Under the pieces are notes generated by a model. That model was not told the origin of the DNA, searched no databases, and worked only from the letters and a program-made list of their open reading frames with translations. From Actinomycetes bacterium (lineage in GTDB: Bacteria; Actinomycetota; Acidimicrobiia; Acidimicrobiales; Ilumatobacteraceae): DNA of 32,245 nt. Position 1 is the first letter of the stretch; every line of letters begins with the position of its first letter. A program made the position numbers and the translations under genes. Shown in pieces: positions 8,965-16,569 of the stretch. The DNA lies in the NCBI GenBank assembly GCA_027491335.1, contig JAIXWJ010000001.1, positions 1 through 32,245 of the forward strand, read 5' to 3'.

Positions 8965-9987
8965 ATGCGCGTCGACGTGATGGTCACCCCACAACCACTC
9001 GCCAAGACGGGGCCGTTGGCGCGTCGAGCCCTCGACGCCGGATACGCCGGCATGCTCTTCACCGAAGCGGGTCGCACCGCGTACCTGAACGTCGCGGCCT
9101 CCGCGTTGGCCGCGCCGGGTTTGGAACTGTCCACGGGTGTGGCGGTGGCGTTCCCCCGCTCTCCGTTCGTGACCGCGTCCACCGCATGGGAGTTGCAGGA
9201 AGCCTGCGGTGGTCGTTTTCGTTTGGGGCTCGGAACACAGGTCAAGGCCCACATCGAGCGGCGCTACGGCATGGAGTTCTCGCGCCCCGGACCGCGCATG
9301 CGCGATTACATCCTCGCGGTGAAGGCGTGTTTCGCGGCGTTTCGAGGCGCGCCCCTCGATCACCACGGAGAGTTCTACGATCTCTCGTTCATCACTCCGC
9401 AATGGAGTCCGGGCAAGATCGATGCTCCGGATCCCAAGGTGGACGTGGCCGCCGTGAACCCGTGGATGCTGCGCATGGCGGGCGAAGTTGCCGACGGTGT
9501 GCACGTTCATCCCATCGGTGAACCCGGTTACCTGCGTCGCCACGTGGTGACCAACGTGGCCGAGGGCGCCCGATCGGCGGGACGCGATTCGTCGGAGATC
9601 GATCTCATCGTTCCGGTGATGACCATCGTCGGCGACACGGACGCCGAACGCCACGCCGAACGCGAACACGCGCGCACCATGTTGAGTTTCTACGGATCCA
9701 CGCCGAACTACGCCTTCGTGTGGGACGAGGCCGGATTCGAGGGAACCACCTCGCGCATTCGCGAGAAACAAAAAGCGGGCGACTTCGCCGGCATGGCGGC
9801 GCAGATCACCGATGAACACCTGGCGGTGTTCGCCGTGGAGTCGTCGTGGGACGGACTCGCCTCGGCCCTGACCGATCGATACGCGGGCATGGCCTCCCGT
9901 GTGGTCTTGTACAACGCGGCCCGTGATCCCGATCGATTCGAGCGATACGGAGCGGTGGCCCGCACCGTCTCCGCCACCTCGCACTGA
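8965..9987 (+). CDS. LLM-class (F420-dependent-type) oxidoreductase
   Basis: 340 residues, a second luciferase-like barrel but only distantly similar to its upstream neighbour. Visible family features are the start RVDVMVTPQPL, AGYAGMLFTEAGR, LELSTGVAVAFPRSP, GRFRLGLGTQVKAHIERRYG and a later VADGVHVHPIGEP segment. This pattern resembles the actinobacterial TIGR03617-type family of predicted F420-dependent oxidoreductases. The reaction is unknown. The ATG lies 2 nt after the previous stop and an AGGAG sits about 9 nt upstream, inside the end of the previous gene, so the two are very likely co-transcribed and translationally linked. Confidence 0.87.
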   Translation: MRVDVMVTPQPLAKTGPLARRALDAGYAGMLFTEAGRTAYLNVAASALAAPGLELSTGVAVAFPRSPFVTASTAWELQEACGGRFRLGLGTQVKAHIERRYGMEFSRPGPRMRDYILAVKACFAAFRGAPLDHHGEFYDLSFITPQWSPGKIDAPDPKVDVAAVNPWMLRMAGEVADGVHVHPIGEPGYLRRHVVTNVAEGARSAGRDSSEIDLIVPVMTIVGDTDAERHAEREHARTMLSFYGSTPNYAFVWDEAGFEGTTSRIREKQKAGDFAGMAAQITDEHLAVFAVESSWDGLASALTDRYAGMASRVVLYNAARDPDRFERYGAVARTVSATSH

Positions 9988-9996
9988 CCTCACGGG

Positions 9997-10002
9997 TAGC
10001 CT
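9997..10002 (+). promoter_or_regulatory. -10 element of a probable leaderless promoter
   Basis: TAGCCT lies 6 nt before the ATG at 10009, in a 21-nt gap without a Shine-Dalgarno. The MgtE-N gene is probably transcribed separately from the LLM pair as a leaderless mRNA. Confidence 0.45.
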
Positions 10003-10008
10003 GCCCCC

Positions 10009-11238
10009 ATGGCCGGCGACCTGATCTACGCATTCCGAATCACGCGCCTGCCGTTGCTCGATGCCGGCGGAGCGAACATCGGTCGACTCGAGGACATCGT
10101 GGTCGTGCCGGGTCACGCCGGAAGCACTCCCCGCGTGGTGGGCTTCACCGCCACCAGTCAACGTCGACGTATTTTCGTGAACGCCGGTCGGGTGGCCGAG
10201 TTGGGTGCCGACGGTGCCCGCCTGCGAAGTTGGGACATCGACCTGAACCCGTTCAAGGCGAAGCCCGGCGAGAAGTTGTTGGGGCGCGACATCATCGATC
10301 GACGCGTCGGCGACGAGTTCGTCAGCGACGTCGCCTTGCGCGAACGAGTGGATTCACGCTCGGGTGGATGGGAAGTGGCCCAGGTTCGCCTCGCCAAGCG
10401 CACCGCGCTTCGTCGTCGCCCCAGTCATCGATTGGTCGATTGGCGCGAGGTCGCCCACCTTTTCGCCGCCACCACCGAGATGGCCGCCGAAGCCGCGCGA
10501 CTGCACGACATGCACCCCACCGACGTGGCCGCCGTGGTTCGCTCGCTTCCGCTGGCGCAACGACGACAGTTGGCCGAGGCCATGGACGACGACCGTTTGG
10601 CCGACGTGCTCGAAGAGTTGCCCGAAGCCGAACAGGTTGGTCTGATCGAGGGACTCGACCTCGAACGTCTGCTCGACGTGCTGGACGAGATGGAGGTCGA
10701 CGACCTCGCCGACCTGTTGGCCGAGATGCCCGGTGAACAACGCACCCGAATCCTCGAGGCCATGGACGACGAGGACGCCGCCATGATGCGACGACTTCTG
10801 GCCTACGAGGAAGGCACCGCGGGCGGAATGATGACCCCCGAAATCATCGTGCTCGGAGCGAACTCCACCGTGGCCGAAGCTTTGGCCCAGATCCGGGACC
10901 CGGAGCGCGGCGTCTCCATCGCCGCTCAGGTGTTCGTCTGCCGTCCGCCCTACAAAGCACCCACCGGCAAGTACCTCGGTGTGGTTCACTTTCAGCGGCT
11001 CCTACGCGAGCCACCCAGCATGGAGTTGGGCCGTTGTCTCGAGAACGAGCCGACGGTGAAGCCCGACATCAGCGACCGCGAGGTTGCCGAGCGGCTGGCC
11101 TCGTACAACATGCTCGCCGTTGGTGTGTGCGATGAGGCCGATCGCTTGCTGGGCGCCATCACCGTCGACGACGTGCTCGACCGCACGTTGCCCGCCGGTT
11201 GGCGTCAACGTCGCCGCCAGGAAACACCCATTCGTTGA
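10009..11238 (+). CDS. PRC-barrel / MgtE-N / CBS-domain protein without a membrane channel
   Basis: 409 residues. Residues 1 to about 150 look like PRC-barrel repeats (IYAFRITRLPLLDAGGANIGRLEDIVV). Residues 160-270 form the acidic helical MgtE N-domain with repeated L(A/E)EMP and LDEMEVDDLADLLAEMP motifs. Residues 275-400 carry a CBS pair (GTAGGMMTPEIIVLGAN; YNMLAVGVCDEADRLLGAITVDDVLD). In true MgtE magnesium channels these cytosolic parts gate a five-helix membrane domain, but here the protein ends after the CBS pair, so it cannot itself conduct ions. Such shortened proteins are widespread in actinobacteria and usually sit beside DUF1003, as here. A magnesium- or nucleotide-sensing regulatory role is inferred. 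Confidence 0.87.
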   Translation: MAGDLIYAFRITRLPLLDAGGANIGRLEDIVVVPGHAGSTPRVVGFTATSQRRRIFVNAGRVAELGADGARLRSWDIDLNPFKAKPGEKLLGRDIIDRRVGDEFVSDVALRERVDSRSGGWEVAQVRLAKRTALRRRPSHRLVDWREVAHLFAATTEMAAEAARLHDMHPTDVAAVVRSLPLAQRRQLAEAMDDDRLADVLEELPEAEQVGLIEGLDLERLLDVLDEMEVDDLADLLAEMPGEQRTRILEAMDDEDAAMMRRLLAYEEGTAGGMMTPEIIVLGANSTVAEALAQIRDPERGVSIAAQVFVCRPPYKAPTGKYLGVVHFQRLLREPPSMELGRCLENEPTVKPDISDREVAERLASYNMLAVGVCDEADRLLGAITVDDVLDRTLPAGWRQRRRQETPIR

Positions 11239-11262
11239 GATTTCGTTGAAGGGAGGAACGCC

Positions 11263-11796
11263 ATGAACAGACGAGATGACCTGGCCGTTCCCCGTCAACG
11301 TCGCCGCTTCGGCCCTCACTACGACAACGATGCGTTCGGTCAATTCTCCGAGTCCATCGCGCGCACCCTCGGAACCGCTCGTTTCCTGGTGTGGCAGTCC
11401 TTCACCATCATCGTGTGGATCTCGTACAACGTGCTCGTTCCGGATTCGTTCCGGTTCGACCCGTGGGGCCGCGGATTGGTGCTGCTCACCTTGGTTCTCT
11501 CGTTGCAAGCGTCGTACGCCGCACCGTTGATCCTGTTGGCCCAGAACCGACAGGAGGCTCGCGACCGCGCGCAAGCCGAAGTCGATCGCCGAGTGGCCGA
11601 ACGCACCCAGGCCGACACCGAGTTCCTCGCGCGCGAGATCGCCAGCGTTCGCGTGTCGTTGACCGACATGGTGACCACCCAGGATCTACGGGATCACCTC
11701 GACGTCGAGGAATTGAGCGAACAGATCGACCGCCTCACCAAGGTGGTGGCGTCACTGGCCGACCGACTGGATCGCCTGGATCCTCTCGAACGGTAG
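11263..11796 (+). CDS. DUF1003 membrane protein
   Basis: 177 residues. Two hydrophobic helices (around residues 43-63 and 72-95) with the DUF1003 pattern VWQSFTIIVWISYNVL and LTLVLSLQASYAAPLILLAQNRQ. A long charged coiled-coil-like tail follows from about residue 100 to the end, rich in Arg, Glu and Leu heptads. Function is not known for the family. A strong Shine-Dalgarno (GGGAGGA) lies 6 nt before the ATG and the MgtE-N gene ends 24 nt upstream, so they form an operon. The pairing suggests that the membrane protein and the soluble MgtE-N protein work together. Confidence 0.88.
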   Translation: MNRRDDLAVPRQRRRFGPHYDNDAFGQFSESIARTLGTARFLVWQSFTIIVWISYNVLVPDSFRFDPWGRGLVLLTLVLSLQASYAAPLILLAQNRQEARDRAQAEVDRRVAERTQADTEFLAREIASVRVSLTDMVTTQDLRDHLDVEELSEQIDRLTKVVASLADRLDRLDPLER

Positions 11797-11830
11797 TTCT
11801 CGCTCCGCTGACCATCGGATCGCGACAACG

Positions 11831-11851
11831 GGTACATTGTCCGTCAGTCGG
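11831..11851 (+). promoter_or_regulatory. Promoter/operator-like element, copy A of two
   Basis: The core reads TACATTGTCCGTCAGTCGG. A copy at 15924-15944 agrees at 19 of 21 positions. TACATT resembles a -10 box. It is followed by an inverted repeat GTCCG-TCAGT-CGGAC (11839-11853). The VOC-family gene starts 42 nt downstream. Confidence 0.5.
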
Positions 11852-11893
11852 ACGTTTGTCCGCAACAACGACCACTCCCGAGGAGACACCGCC

Positions 11894-12421
11894 ATGGCCG
11901 GATCACCCACTCGCCTTCATCACACCGCGTACCTCTCGAAGGACCTCGAGGCCACCCGAGCCTTCTACGAGGACCTCGTGGGTCTGCCCTTGGTCGCCAC
12001 GTGGTCCGAGACCGATGAGTTGTTCGGAGCCGAGCGCGTGTACTGCCACTGCTTCTTCGGCATGCCCGACGGAAGCGCGTTGGCCTTCTTCCAGTTCGCG
12101 AACCAGAGTGATCAGGATCTCTTCGACCCGGAGCTCACTCCGTCGCCATTTCGCCACATCGCACTCAACGTGAGCGCACAAACCCAGGACGAGATCTTCG
12201 CTCGCCTTCAGGCCGCGCAATGGAAGACCGACGGAACGTACGTGCTCGAGCACGGCTACTGCCGTTCGCTCTACACCGAGGATCCCAACGGCATGTTGCT
12301 CGAGTTCACCTCCGACTGTGAGGGAGCCGAGGCGATCAACGCCGAGCGGCGGCGTGACGCCCACGCCACGCTCAAGCGTTGGCTCGCTGGTGATCACACC
12401 AGCAACAACACCTACCGCTGA
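11894..12421 (+). CDS. VOC-superfamily (glyoxalase/dioxygenase-fold) protein
   Basis: 175 residues. Paired beta-alpha-beta-beta-beta modules of the vicinal oxygen chelate fold are clear: RLHHTAYLSKDLEATRAFYEDLVGLPL at the N-terminus and FRHIALNV...CRSLYTEDPNGMLLEF at the centre. The expected metal triad is present: His9 or His10, the His of FRHIAL and the Glu of MLLEF. Members include glyoxalases, extradiol dioxygenases and resistance proteins; which applies here is unknown. The ATG at 11894 has GGAG 8 nt upstream and matches the usual family start. A GTG 57 nt upstream overlaps the promoter-like element and is rejected. An alpha/beta hydrolase follows closely. Confidence 0.87.
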   Translation: MAGSPTRLHHTAYLSKDLEATRAFYEDLVGLPLVATWSETDELFGAERVYCHCFFGMPDGSALAFFQFANQSDQDLFDPELTPSPFRHIALNVSAQTQDEIFARLQAAQWKTDGTYVLEHGYCRSLYTEDPNGMLLEFTSDCEGAEAINAERRRDAHATLKRWLAGDHTSNNTYR

Positions 12422-12442
12422 CGTCCACGACCTCCCCCCATC

Positions 12443-13105
12443 GTGATGACGGCGACAACCTTGTTCGTGCATGGCTCGTTCATGTCGGGATGGTGTTGGT
12501 TGCCCGTCATCGAACGCCTCGAACGTCATGGGGTCGATTGTCGAACGATCGATCTCCCGTTCACGTCTCTCGCCGATGACGTCGATGCATTGACGCGACG
12601 GATCGACGAGTTGGTCGCGAGCGGTCCGGTGACCGTCGTCTGCCACAGTTACTCCGGAATCGCCACTTCCATGGCCGGACATGCGGCCGAACGACTCGTC
12701 TATGTCGCCGCCCGTCTCCCCAAGCCGAACGAATCGCCGATGGCCATCAGCCCTCGGTGGGGATCGGTCGACTTTCGTGAATGCATCAACGAGACGACGA
12801 CGGGTGAGTCCACCCTCGATCCGAGAGCCGAACATTTGTTGTTCAATCGCAGTCCTCGTGGTCTGGCGAGAGTCGCGATCGAGAGACTGCGACCCATGCG
12901 CAGCGAGATCCCCGTCGAACCCATCGACGATCCGGCGTGGATGTCGGTGTCGACGACCTACGTGGTGTGCACCGACGACCTGGTAGTCGACGTCGAACAA
13001 CAGCGAAGTCGTGCGGCACTCGTGAACCGCATGGTCGAAATCGACTGCGATCATTCACCCTTCTTCTCCGCTCCGGATCGATTGGCGGAAGTGGTGTGGC
13101 AATGA
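12443..13105 (+). CDS. Alpha/beta-fold hydrolase
   Basis: 220 residues. The N-terminus LFVHGSFMSGWCWLPVIERLERHG is the oxyanion-hole strand region of alpha/beta hydrolases. The nucleophile elbow is CHSYSG (Ser69), a variant of GHSxG. The general base His is in CDHSPFFS near the C-terminus, and Asp in the CTDDLVVD segment may complete the triad. It is likely a cytosolic esterase or C-C/C-O hydrolase of unknown substrate. The GTG at 12443 is immediately followed by ATG at 12446, and no Shine-Dalgarno is obvious, so either may be used. It lies 21 nt after the VOC gene, probably in the same transcript. Its stop is one base from the stop of the convergent IclR gene. Confidence 0.82.
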   Translation: MMTATTLFVHGSFMSGWCWLPVIERLERHGVDCRTIDLPFTSLADDVDALTRRIDELVASGPVTVVCHSYSGIATSMAGHAAERLVYVAARLPKPNESPMAISPRWGSVDFRECINETTTGESTLDPRAEHLLFNRSPRGLARVAIERLRPMRSEIPVEPIDDPAWMSVSTTYVVCTDDLVVDVEQQRSRAALVNRMVEIDCDHSPFFSAPDRLAEVVWQ

Positions 13106-13106
13106 C

Positions 13107-13901
13107 TCAACGCATGTTCTTGGTGGACGGCAGAGTCGACAGCCGAACGAAGTCCTCGGTGATGGATCTCGCTGTTTCGAGTAGTCGAGGTAGGTGCTCT
13201 TTCTTCAACACGGCGATGGACGTCTCGGCCGCGTGCACGGTGACATTCAAGGCGGCGATCGTGCGACCCTCGCCATCGCGCACCGGAGCGGCGATCGACC
13301 TGATACCCCACGACAACTGTTCGTCCGACAGTGCCCACCCGCGCTTTCGAACATCGACGAGGGTCTCGGCGAGTTGTTTTCGTGAGGGCTTCACCCGTGG
13401 AATCACTTGCGAATTGGATGGAAGGCGTAGTACGCGATCCAGTTCGGCCTCGGAGAGCCCGGCCAGCAGCACCTGGCCCATCGACGTCGCCGCGGCGGGC
13501 AATCGAGTTCCGATCTGCACCGACAAACCGATGATCTTGGACACCGGAACACGCGCCGTGTACACGATGTCGCTGCCGTCCAACTGCGACATCGAACTGG
13601 ACTCGCGAGTGACCCGCACCAATTCCTGCATGTGCGGTCGTGCGACATCCCACATTCCTTGCGCGTCTATGTACGACGTACCCAACTCCAGAACTTTCGG
13701 GGTCAGGACGTATTCGCCATCCACCGAGCGGACGTACCCGAGTGTTTCGAGCGTCAACAGGAGTCGGCGAGCCGTGGGTCGAGCCAACGAGGTTGACGCC
13801 GCCACTTCGCTCACCGTCAACGACATGTGCGACGTCGAGAAAGCTTTGATGACGTCCAGTCCGCGCGCGAGGGCCTCCACGAAATCACGGTCGTCTTTCA
13901 T
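13107..13901 (-). CDS. IclR-family transcriptional regulator
   Basis: 264 residues. The N-terminal winged helix (FVEALARGLDVIKAF, LTVSEVAASTSLARPTARRLLLTLETLGYV) is followed by the IclR effector domain (IGTRLPAAATSMGQVLLAGLSEAELD, GWALSDEQLSWGIRSIAAPVRDGEG). These regulators bind small organic acids and control adjacent catabolic genes. It is closest in pattern to the PcaR/PobR-like IclR proteins. The start at 13901 fits the family; the frame is open 14 codons further, into the divergent promoter. The gene is divergent from the CoA-transferase gene with only 45 nt between starts, so it probably controls that operon and itself. Confidence 0.92.
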   Translation of the reverse strand: MKDDRDFVEALARGLDVIKAFSTSHMSLTVSEVAASTSLARPTARRLLLTLETLGYVRSVDGEYVLTPKVLELGTSYIDAQGMWDVARPHMQELVRVTRESSSMSQLDGSDIVYTARVPVSKIIGLSVQIGTRLPAAATSMGQVLLAGLSEAELDRVLRLPSNSQVIPRVKPSRKQLAETLVDVRKRGWALSDEQLSWGIRSIAAPVRDGEGRTIAALNVTVHAAETSIAVLKKEHLPRLLETARSITEDFVRLSTLPSTKNMR

Positions 13902-13946
13902 GAGCCCAATTGTCCCAGATTCCGACCACCCCGAAGGATGCACCCC
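13902..13946. promoter_or_regulatory. Divergent IclR / CoA-transferase control region
   Basis: These 45 nt separate the two start codons and must hold both promoters or their downstream parts. On the minus strand GACAAT lies 7 nt before the IclR ATG, suggesting a leaderless transcript. On the plus strand GAAGGA precedes the CoA-transferase ATG. No clear palindrome was seen. Confidence 0.45.
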
Positions 13947-15095
13947 ATGAATTCAGCCAAACCCCTCGACGGACTTCTCGTTGCCGACCTCTCCCGAGTC
14001 CTGGCCGGTCCGTACTGCTCCATGCTCCTCGCCGACATGGGAGCCACCGTCATCAAAGTGGAGAGCTCACTCGGTGACGACACCCGAACCTGGATGCCTC
14101 CGGTGAAAGACGACGTGTCGACGTACTACATGTCGATCAACCGCAACAAGAAGTCGATCGTGCTCGACTTCGGCGACCCCGACGACCTGGCCCTCGTGAA
14201 GAAGCTGGTGGCCCGAGCCGACATCTGCCTCGAGAACTTCAAGGTCGGATCACTCAAGAAGTTCGGACTCGACTACGAGTCGGTTAGCGTCGACAACCCG
14301 TCGCTCATCTACTTGTCCATCAGTGGTTTCGGGACCGCCGGTGGCGCGTCGTTGCCGGGATACGACCTCATCGTCCAAGCCGTCTCGGGCTTGATGAGCC
14401 TGACCGGGGAACCCGACGGACCTCCGTTCCGCGCCGGAATCTCGGTCTTCGATGTGATGACCGGCCTTCACGGTCTGATCGGTGTGTTGGCCGCGCTCAA
14501 CAATCGTCACAACACCGGTCGTGGACAGCACGTTGAAGTGAACCTTCTCGCCACGGCGATGTCGGGTCTCGTGAACCAAACCGCCGCGTACACCGCGGCG
14601 GGTGTGGTGCCGTTCCGGATGGGAAATGCTCACCCCAGTCTCTTCCCGTACGAGGCTCTGCCCACCAAGGATCGGGATCTCATCATCACCGCCGGCAACG
14701 ACAAGCAATTTCGTTCGCTGTGTCAGGTTCTCGGCATCGAGCAGATCGCCGACGATCCCCGCTTCGCCGTGAACGCCGATCGCACCAAGAACCGCGAGGA
14801 GTTGCGACCACTTCTCGTCGAGAAGTTGCGCGAATGGATGTCGGACGATCTCTTCATCGCGCTCAACAAAGTGGGAGTGCCGTGCGGTCCGATCAACTCC
14901 ATCGGAGACGGAGTGGAGTTGGCCGAGCGCCTCGGTCTGCGCCCTCGGGTGACGGTGGGCGAGGGTGATCGTGAGGTCACCTTGGTGCGCAACCCCATCA
15001 CCTTCAGTGACGGTGAATTGGAATACCGCCTACCCCCGCCATTGTTGGGGGAGCATTCGGACGAGATTCGCACATGGATCTCGGGATTGGAGTGA
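13947..15095 (+). CDS. Class III CoA-transferase (CaiB/BaiF family)
   Basis: 382 residues. The family start LDGLLVADLSRVLAGPYCSMLLADMGATVIKVE, the NRNKKSIVLDF segment and GYDLIVQAVSGLM are all present. Asp169 in GISVFDVMTGLHG is at the position of the catalytic aspartate that forms the enzyme-acyl anhydride in formyl-CoA transferase. The enzyme should move CoA between carboxylic acids in the cytosol; the substrate pair is unknown. Start 13947 was chosen over ATG 13938 and the more upstream open frame because of GAAGGA spacing and the family start. The citryl-CoA-lyase-like gene follows after 1 nt, and the divergent IclR gene is the likely regulator. Confidence 0.92.
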   Translation: MNSAKPLDGLLVADLSRVLAGPYCSMLLADMGATVIKVESSLGDDTRTWMPPVKDDVSTYYMSINRNKKSIVLDFGDPDDLALVKKLVARADICLENFKVGSLKKFGLDYESVSVDNPSLIYLSISGFGTAGGASLPGYDLIVQAVSGLMSLTGEPDGPPFRAGISVFDVMTGLHGLIGVLAALNNRHNTGRGQHVEVNLLATAMSGLVNQTAAYTAAGVVPFRMGNAHPSLFPYEALPTKDRDLIITAGNDKQFRSLCQVLGIEQIADDPRFAVNADRTKNREELRPLLVEKLREWMSDDLFIALNKVGVPCGPINSIGDGVELAERLGLRPRVTVGEGDREVTLVRNPITFSDGELEYRLPPPLLGEHSDEIRTWISGLE

Positions 15096-15096
15096 C

Positions 15097-15882
15097 ATGA
15101 CCCCCACCTATCGCACCGGGCTCGGCACGAGCGACGCCGACAGCATCACGTTGCTCGGACACGATCTCGCCAGCGAGTTGCTCGGCAAGATCTCCTTCGG
15201 AGAACTCGCCTACTACCTCATCGCCAAGACCCGACCGACCAAGGGTCAGTTGGTCATGTTCGAAGCGGTGCTCACCGCGCTCGCCGATCATGGTTTCACT
15301 CCCACCGCCATCGCGGCACGGCTCACCTATGCCAGCGCTCCCGATTCACTTCAGGGTGCACTGGCGGCCGGATTGCTCGGAGGTGGATCGCGTTTCCTCG
15401 GAGTCACCGAGAACTGCGCGTTGTTCCTCGATGATGAGCTGAAGCGCATCGGCGATCTCCCCACTTCACCCGCGGGTTGGGACGACGTGGCCCGCGAGTC
15501 GGTGCGTCGGCAACGGGAGGCGGGGTCGTTCGTTCCCGGTCTCGGACACCCCGTTCACAAACAGGGAGATCCCCGCACACCGGTGCTCATGCAGCTCGCG
15601 CGCGACAACGGAACGTTCGGTCCTCACCTCTCGCTCTTCGAAGCAATCGGTCGGGTGCATTCCGAGATCTTGGGCAAACACCTGCCCCTCAACGGGGCCG
15701 GAGTGTGTGGGGCGGTGCTGGCCGACCTCGACCTGCCCCTCGGGGTGATGCGCGGGGTGGCCTTGCTGGCCCGATGCGCCGGGATCCTCGGACACCTGGT
15801 CGAGGAACAGACACACCCCATTGGCGTGGACATCTACATGAACGTCGACCGCAACATCGACTATCAACCGCCCGCCCACTGA
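15097..15882 (+). CDS. Citrate-synthase-fold protein, citryl-CoA-lyase-like
   Basis: 261 residues, much shorter than citrate synthase (about 370-430). It keeps the second citrate synthase motif, GLGHPVHKQGDPR, with His151 and Asp-Pro-Arg 158-160. The third motif, normally NVDFYSG with the catalytic Asp, reads NGAGVCG (199-205), so the Asp is replaced. The first His motif (HGGAN) reads GGGSRFLG. This is the pattern I recall for short proteins annotated as citryl-CoA lyase. Cleavage or formation of a branched hydroxyacyl-CoA made by the upstream CoA-transferase is an inference; catalysis must differ from citrate synthase. Start and upstream stop are 1 nt apart, so co-translation is likely. Confidence 0.8.
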   Translation: MTPTYRTGLGTSDADSITLLGHDLASELLGKISFGELAYYLIAKTRPTKGQLVMFEAVLTALADHGFTPTAIAARLTYASAPDSLQGALAAGLLGGGSRFLGVTENCALFLDDELKRIGDLPTSPAGWDDVARESVRRQREAGSFVPGLGHPVHKQGDPRTPVLMQLARDNGTFGPHLSLFEAIGRVHSEILGKHLPLNGAGVCGAVLADLDLPLGVMRGVALLARCAGILGHLVEEQTHPIGVDIYMNVDRNIDYQPPAH

Positions 15883-15923
15883 GACGCTCACACTGATATC
15901 CACCACCCCCGTGTCCGCATTTC

Positions 15924-15944
15924 GGTACGTTGTCCGCCAGTCGG
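15924..15944 (+). promoter_or_regulatory. Promoter/operator-like element, copy B of two
   Basis: The core reads TACGTTGTCCGCCAGTCGG, matching copy A at 11831-11851 in 19 of 21 positions. The gene start is 33 nt downstream. The inverted repeat is weaker here (GTCCG...CGGGC). Confidence 0.5.
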
Positions 15945-15977
15945 GCAACCAGCCCGTGTCCCCTGGGGGTATCAAAC

Positions 15978-16499
15978 ATGAGTAATTCACTGGCGCCCAG
16001 CGCCTCGCAGCGTTGGCACAAATGGGTGGCCGAGCATCCGGTCGGGAGCCTGGCCCTGATCGGCGTCATCGCCACCCAACTCGGCACGTACTTCGGGTAC
16101 TGCTTCCAGGCCATCGGCTTGCCCCGGCTTCCCTGGCCGGCGTTCAACGGAGCCCTCGTCGGCGGAGCCGACACGTGGGGTAGCCCCGTCTCGCAGTATT
16201 GGGCTGGTCAGTCGATTCACTTCGTGAACGGCGTGATCTTCGCGATCCTGTTCGGCGTCATCGCCCACAAGCAGATCCCGGTGAAGGGTCACGTGGCCAA
16301 GGGCCTCATCTACGGCGTCGTGATGACCATCATCAGCATGGGCGTTCTCGTTCCCTACGCCTACGCACCCAAGCAGGGCTACGGCCTCTTCTGCTTCAGT
16401 GGCCCCGACGGCTGGAAGCTTCCGGCCGGAGTGTTGCTGTGGCACCTCATTTACGGAGCCGTCATCGGCCTTCTGTATCAGCCCAAGGACGAGAACTGA
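15978..16499 (+). CDS. Small polytopic membrane protein, unrecognised family
   Basis: 173 residues with four predicted membrane helices: around 22-43 (GSLALIGVIATQLGTYFGY), 80-98 (HFVNGVIFAILFGVIAH), 110-130 (GLIYGVVMTIISMGVLVPYAY) and 152-167 (LLWHLIYGAVIGLLY). It has Tyr, Trp and Gly-rich loops (WAGQSIHFVNG, GLFCFSGPDGWKLPAG). I do not recognise the family. GGGGG lies 8 nt before the ATG. It has its own promoter-like element and terminator, so it is probably monocistronic. Confidence 0.75.
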   Translation: MSNSLAPSASQRWHKWVAEHPVGSLALIGVIATQLGTYFGYCFQAIGLPRLPWPAFNGALVGGADTWGSPVSQYWAGQSIHFVNGVIFAILFGVIAHKQIPVKGHVAKGLIYGVVMTIISMGVLVPYAYAPKQGYGLFCFSGPDGWKLPAGVLLWHLIYGAVIGLLYQPKDEN

Positions 16500-16522
16500 T
16501 TTAGTTCACACCTCGAACGAGG

Positions 16523-16559
16523 GCCCGGTCACCGCATGGTGGCCGGGCTCTTTTCGTTT
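16523..16559 (+). terminator. Rho-independent terminator
   Basis: An 11-bp stem GCCCGGTCACC / GGTGGCCGGGC (one T-G pair) closes a GCAT loop at 16523-16548 and is followed by TCTTTTCGTTT. It ends the membrane-protein gene and lies only 10 nt past the convergent gene's stop, so it may serve both directions. Confidence 0.85.
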
Positions 16560-16569
16560 CCGGACCCGA

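Noticed and set aside
13827..13946. Longer N-terminus for the CoA-transferase
   Set aside because: It would overlap the divergent IclR gene and lacks family similarity before LDGLLVADLSRVLAGPY.
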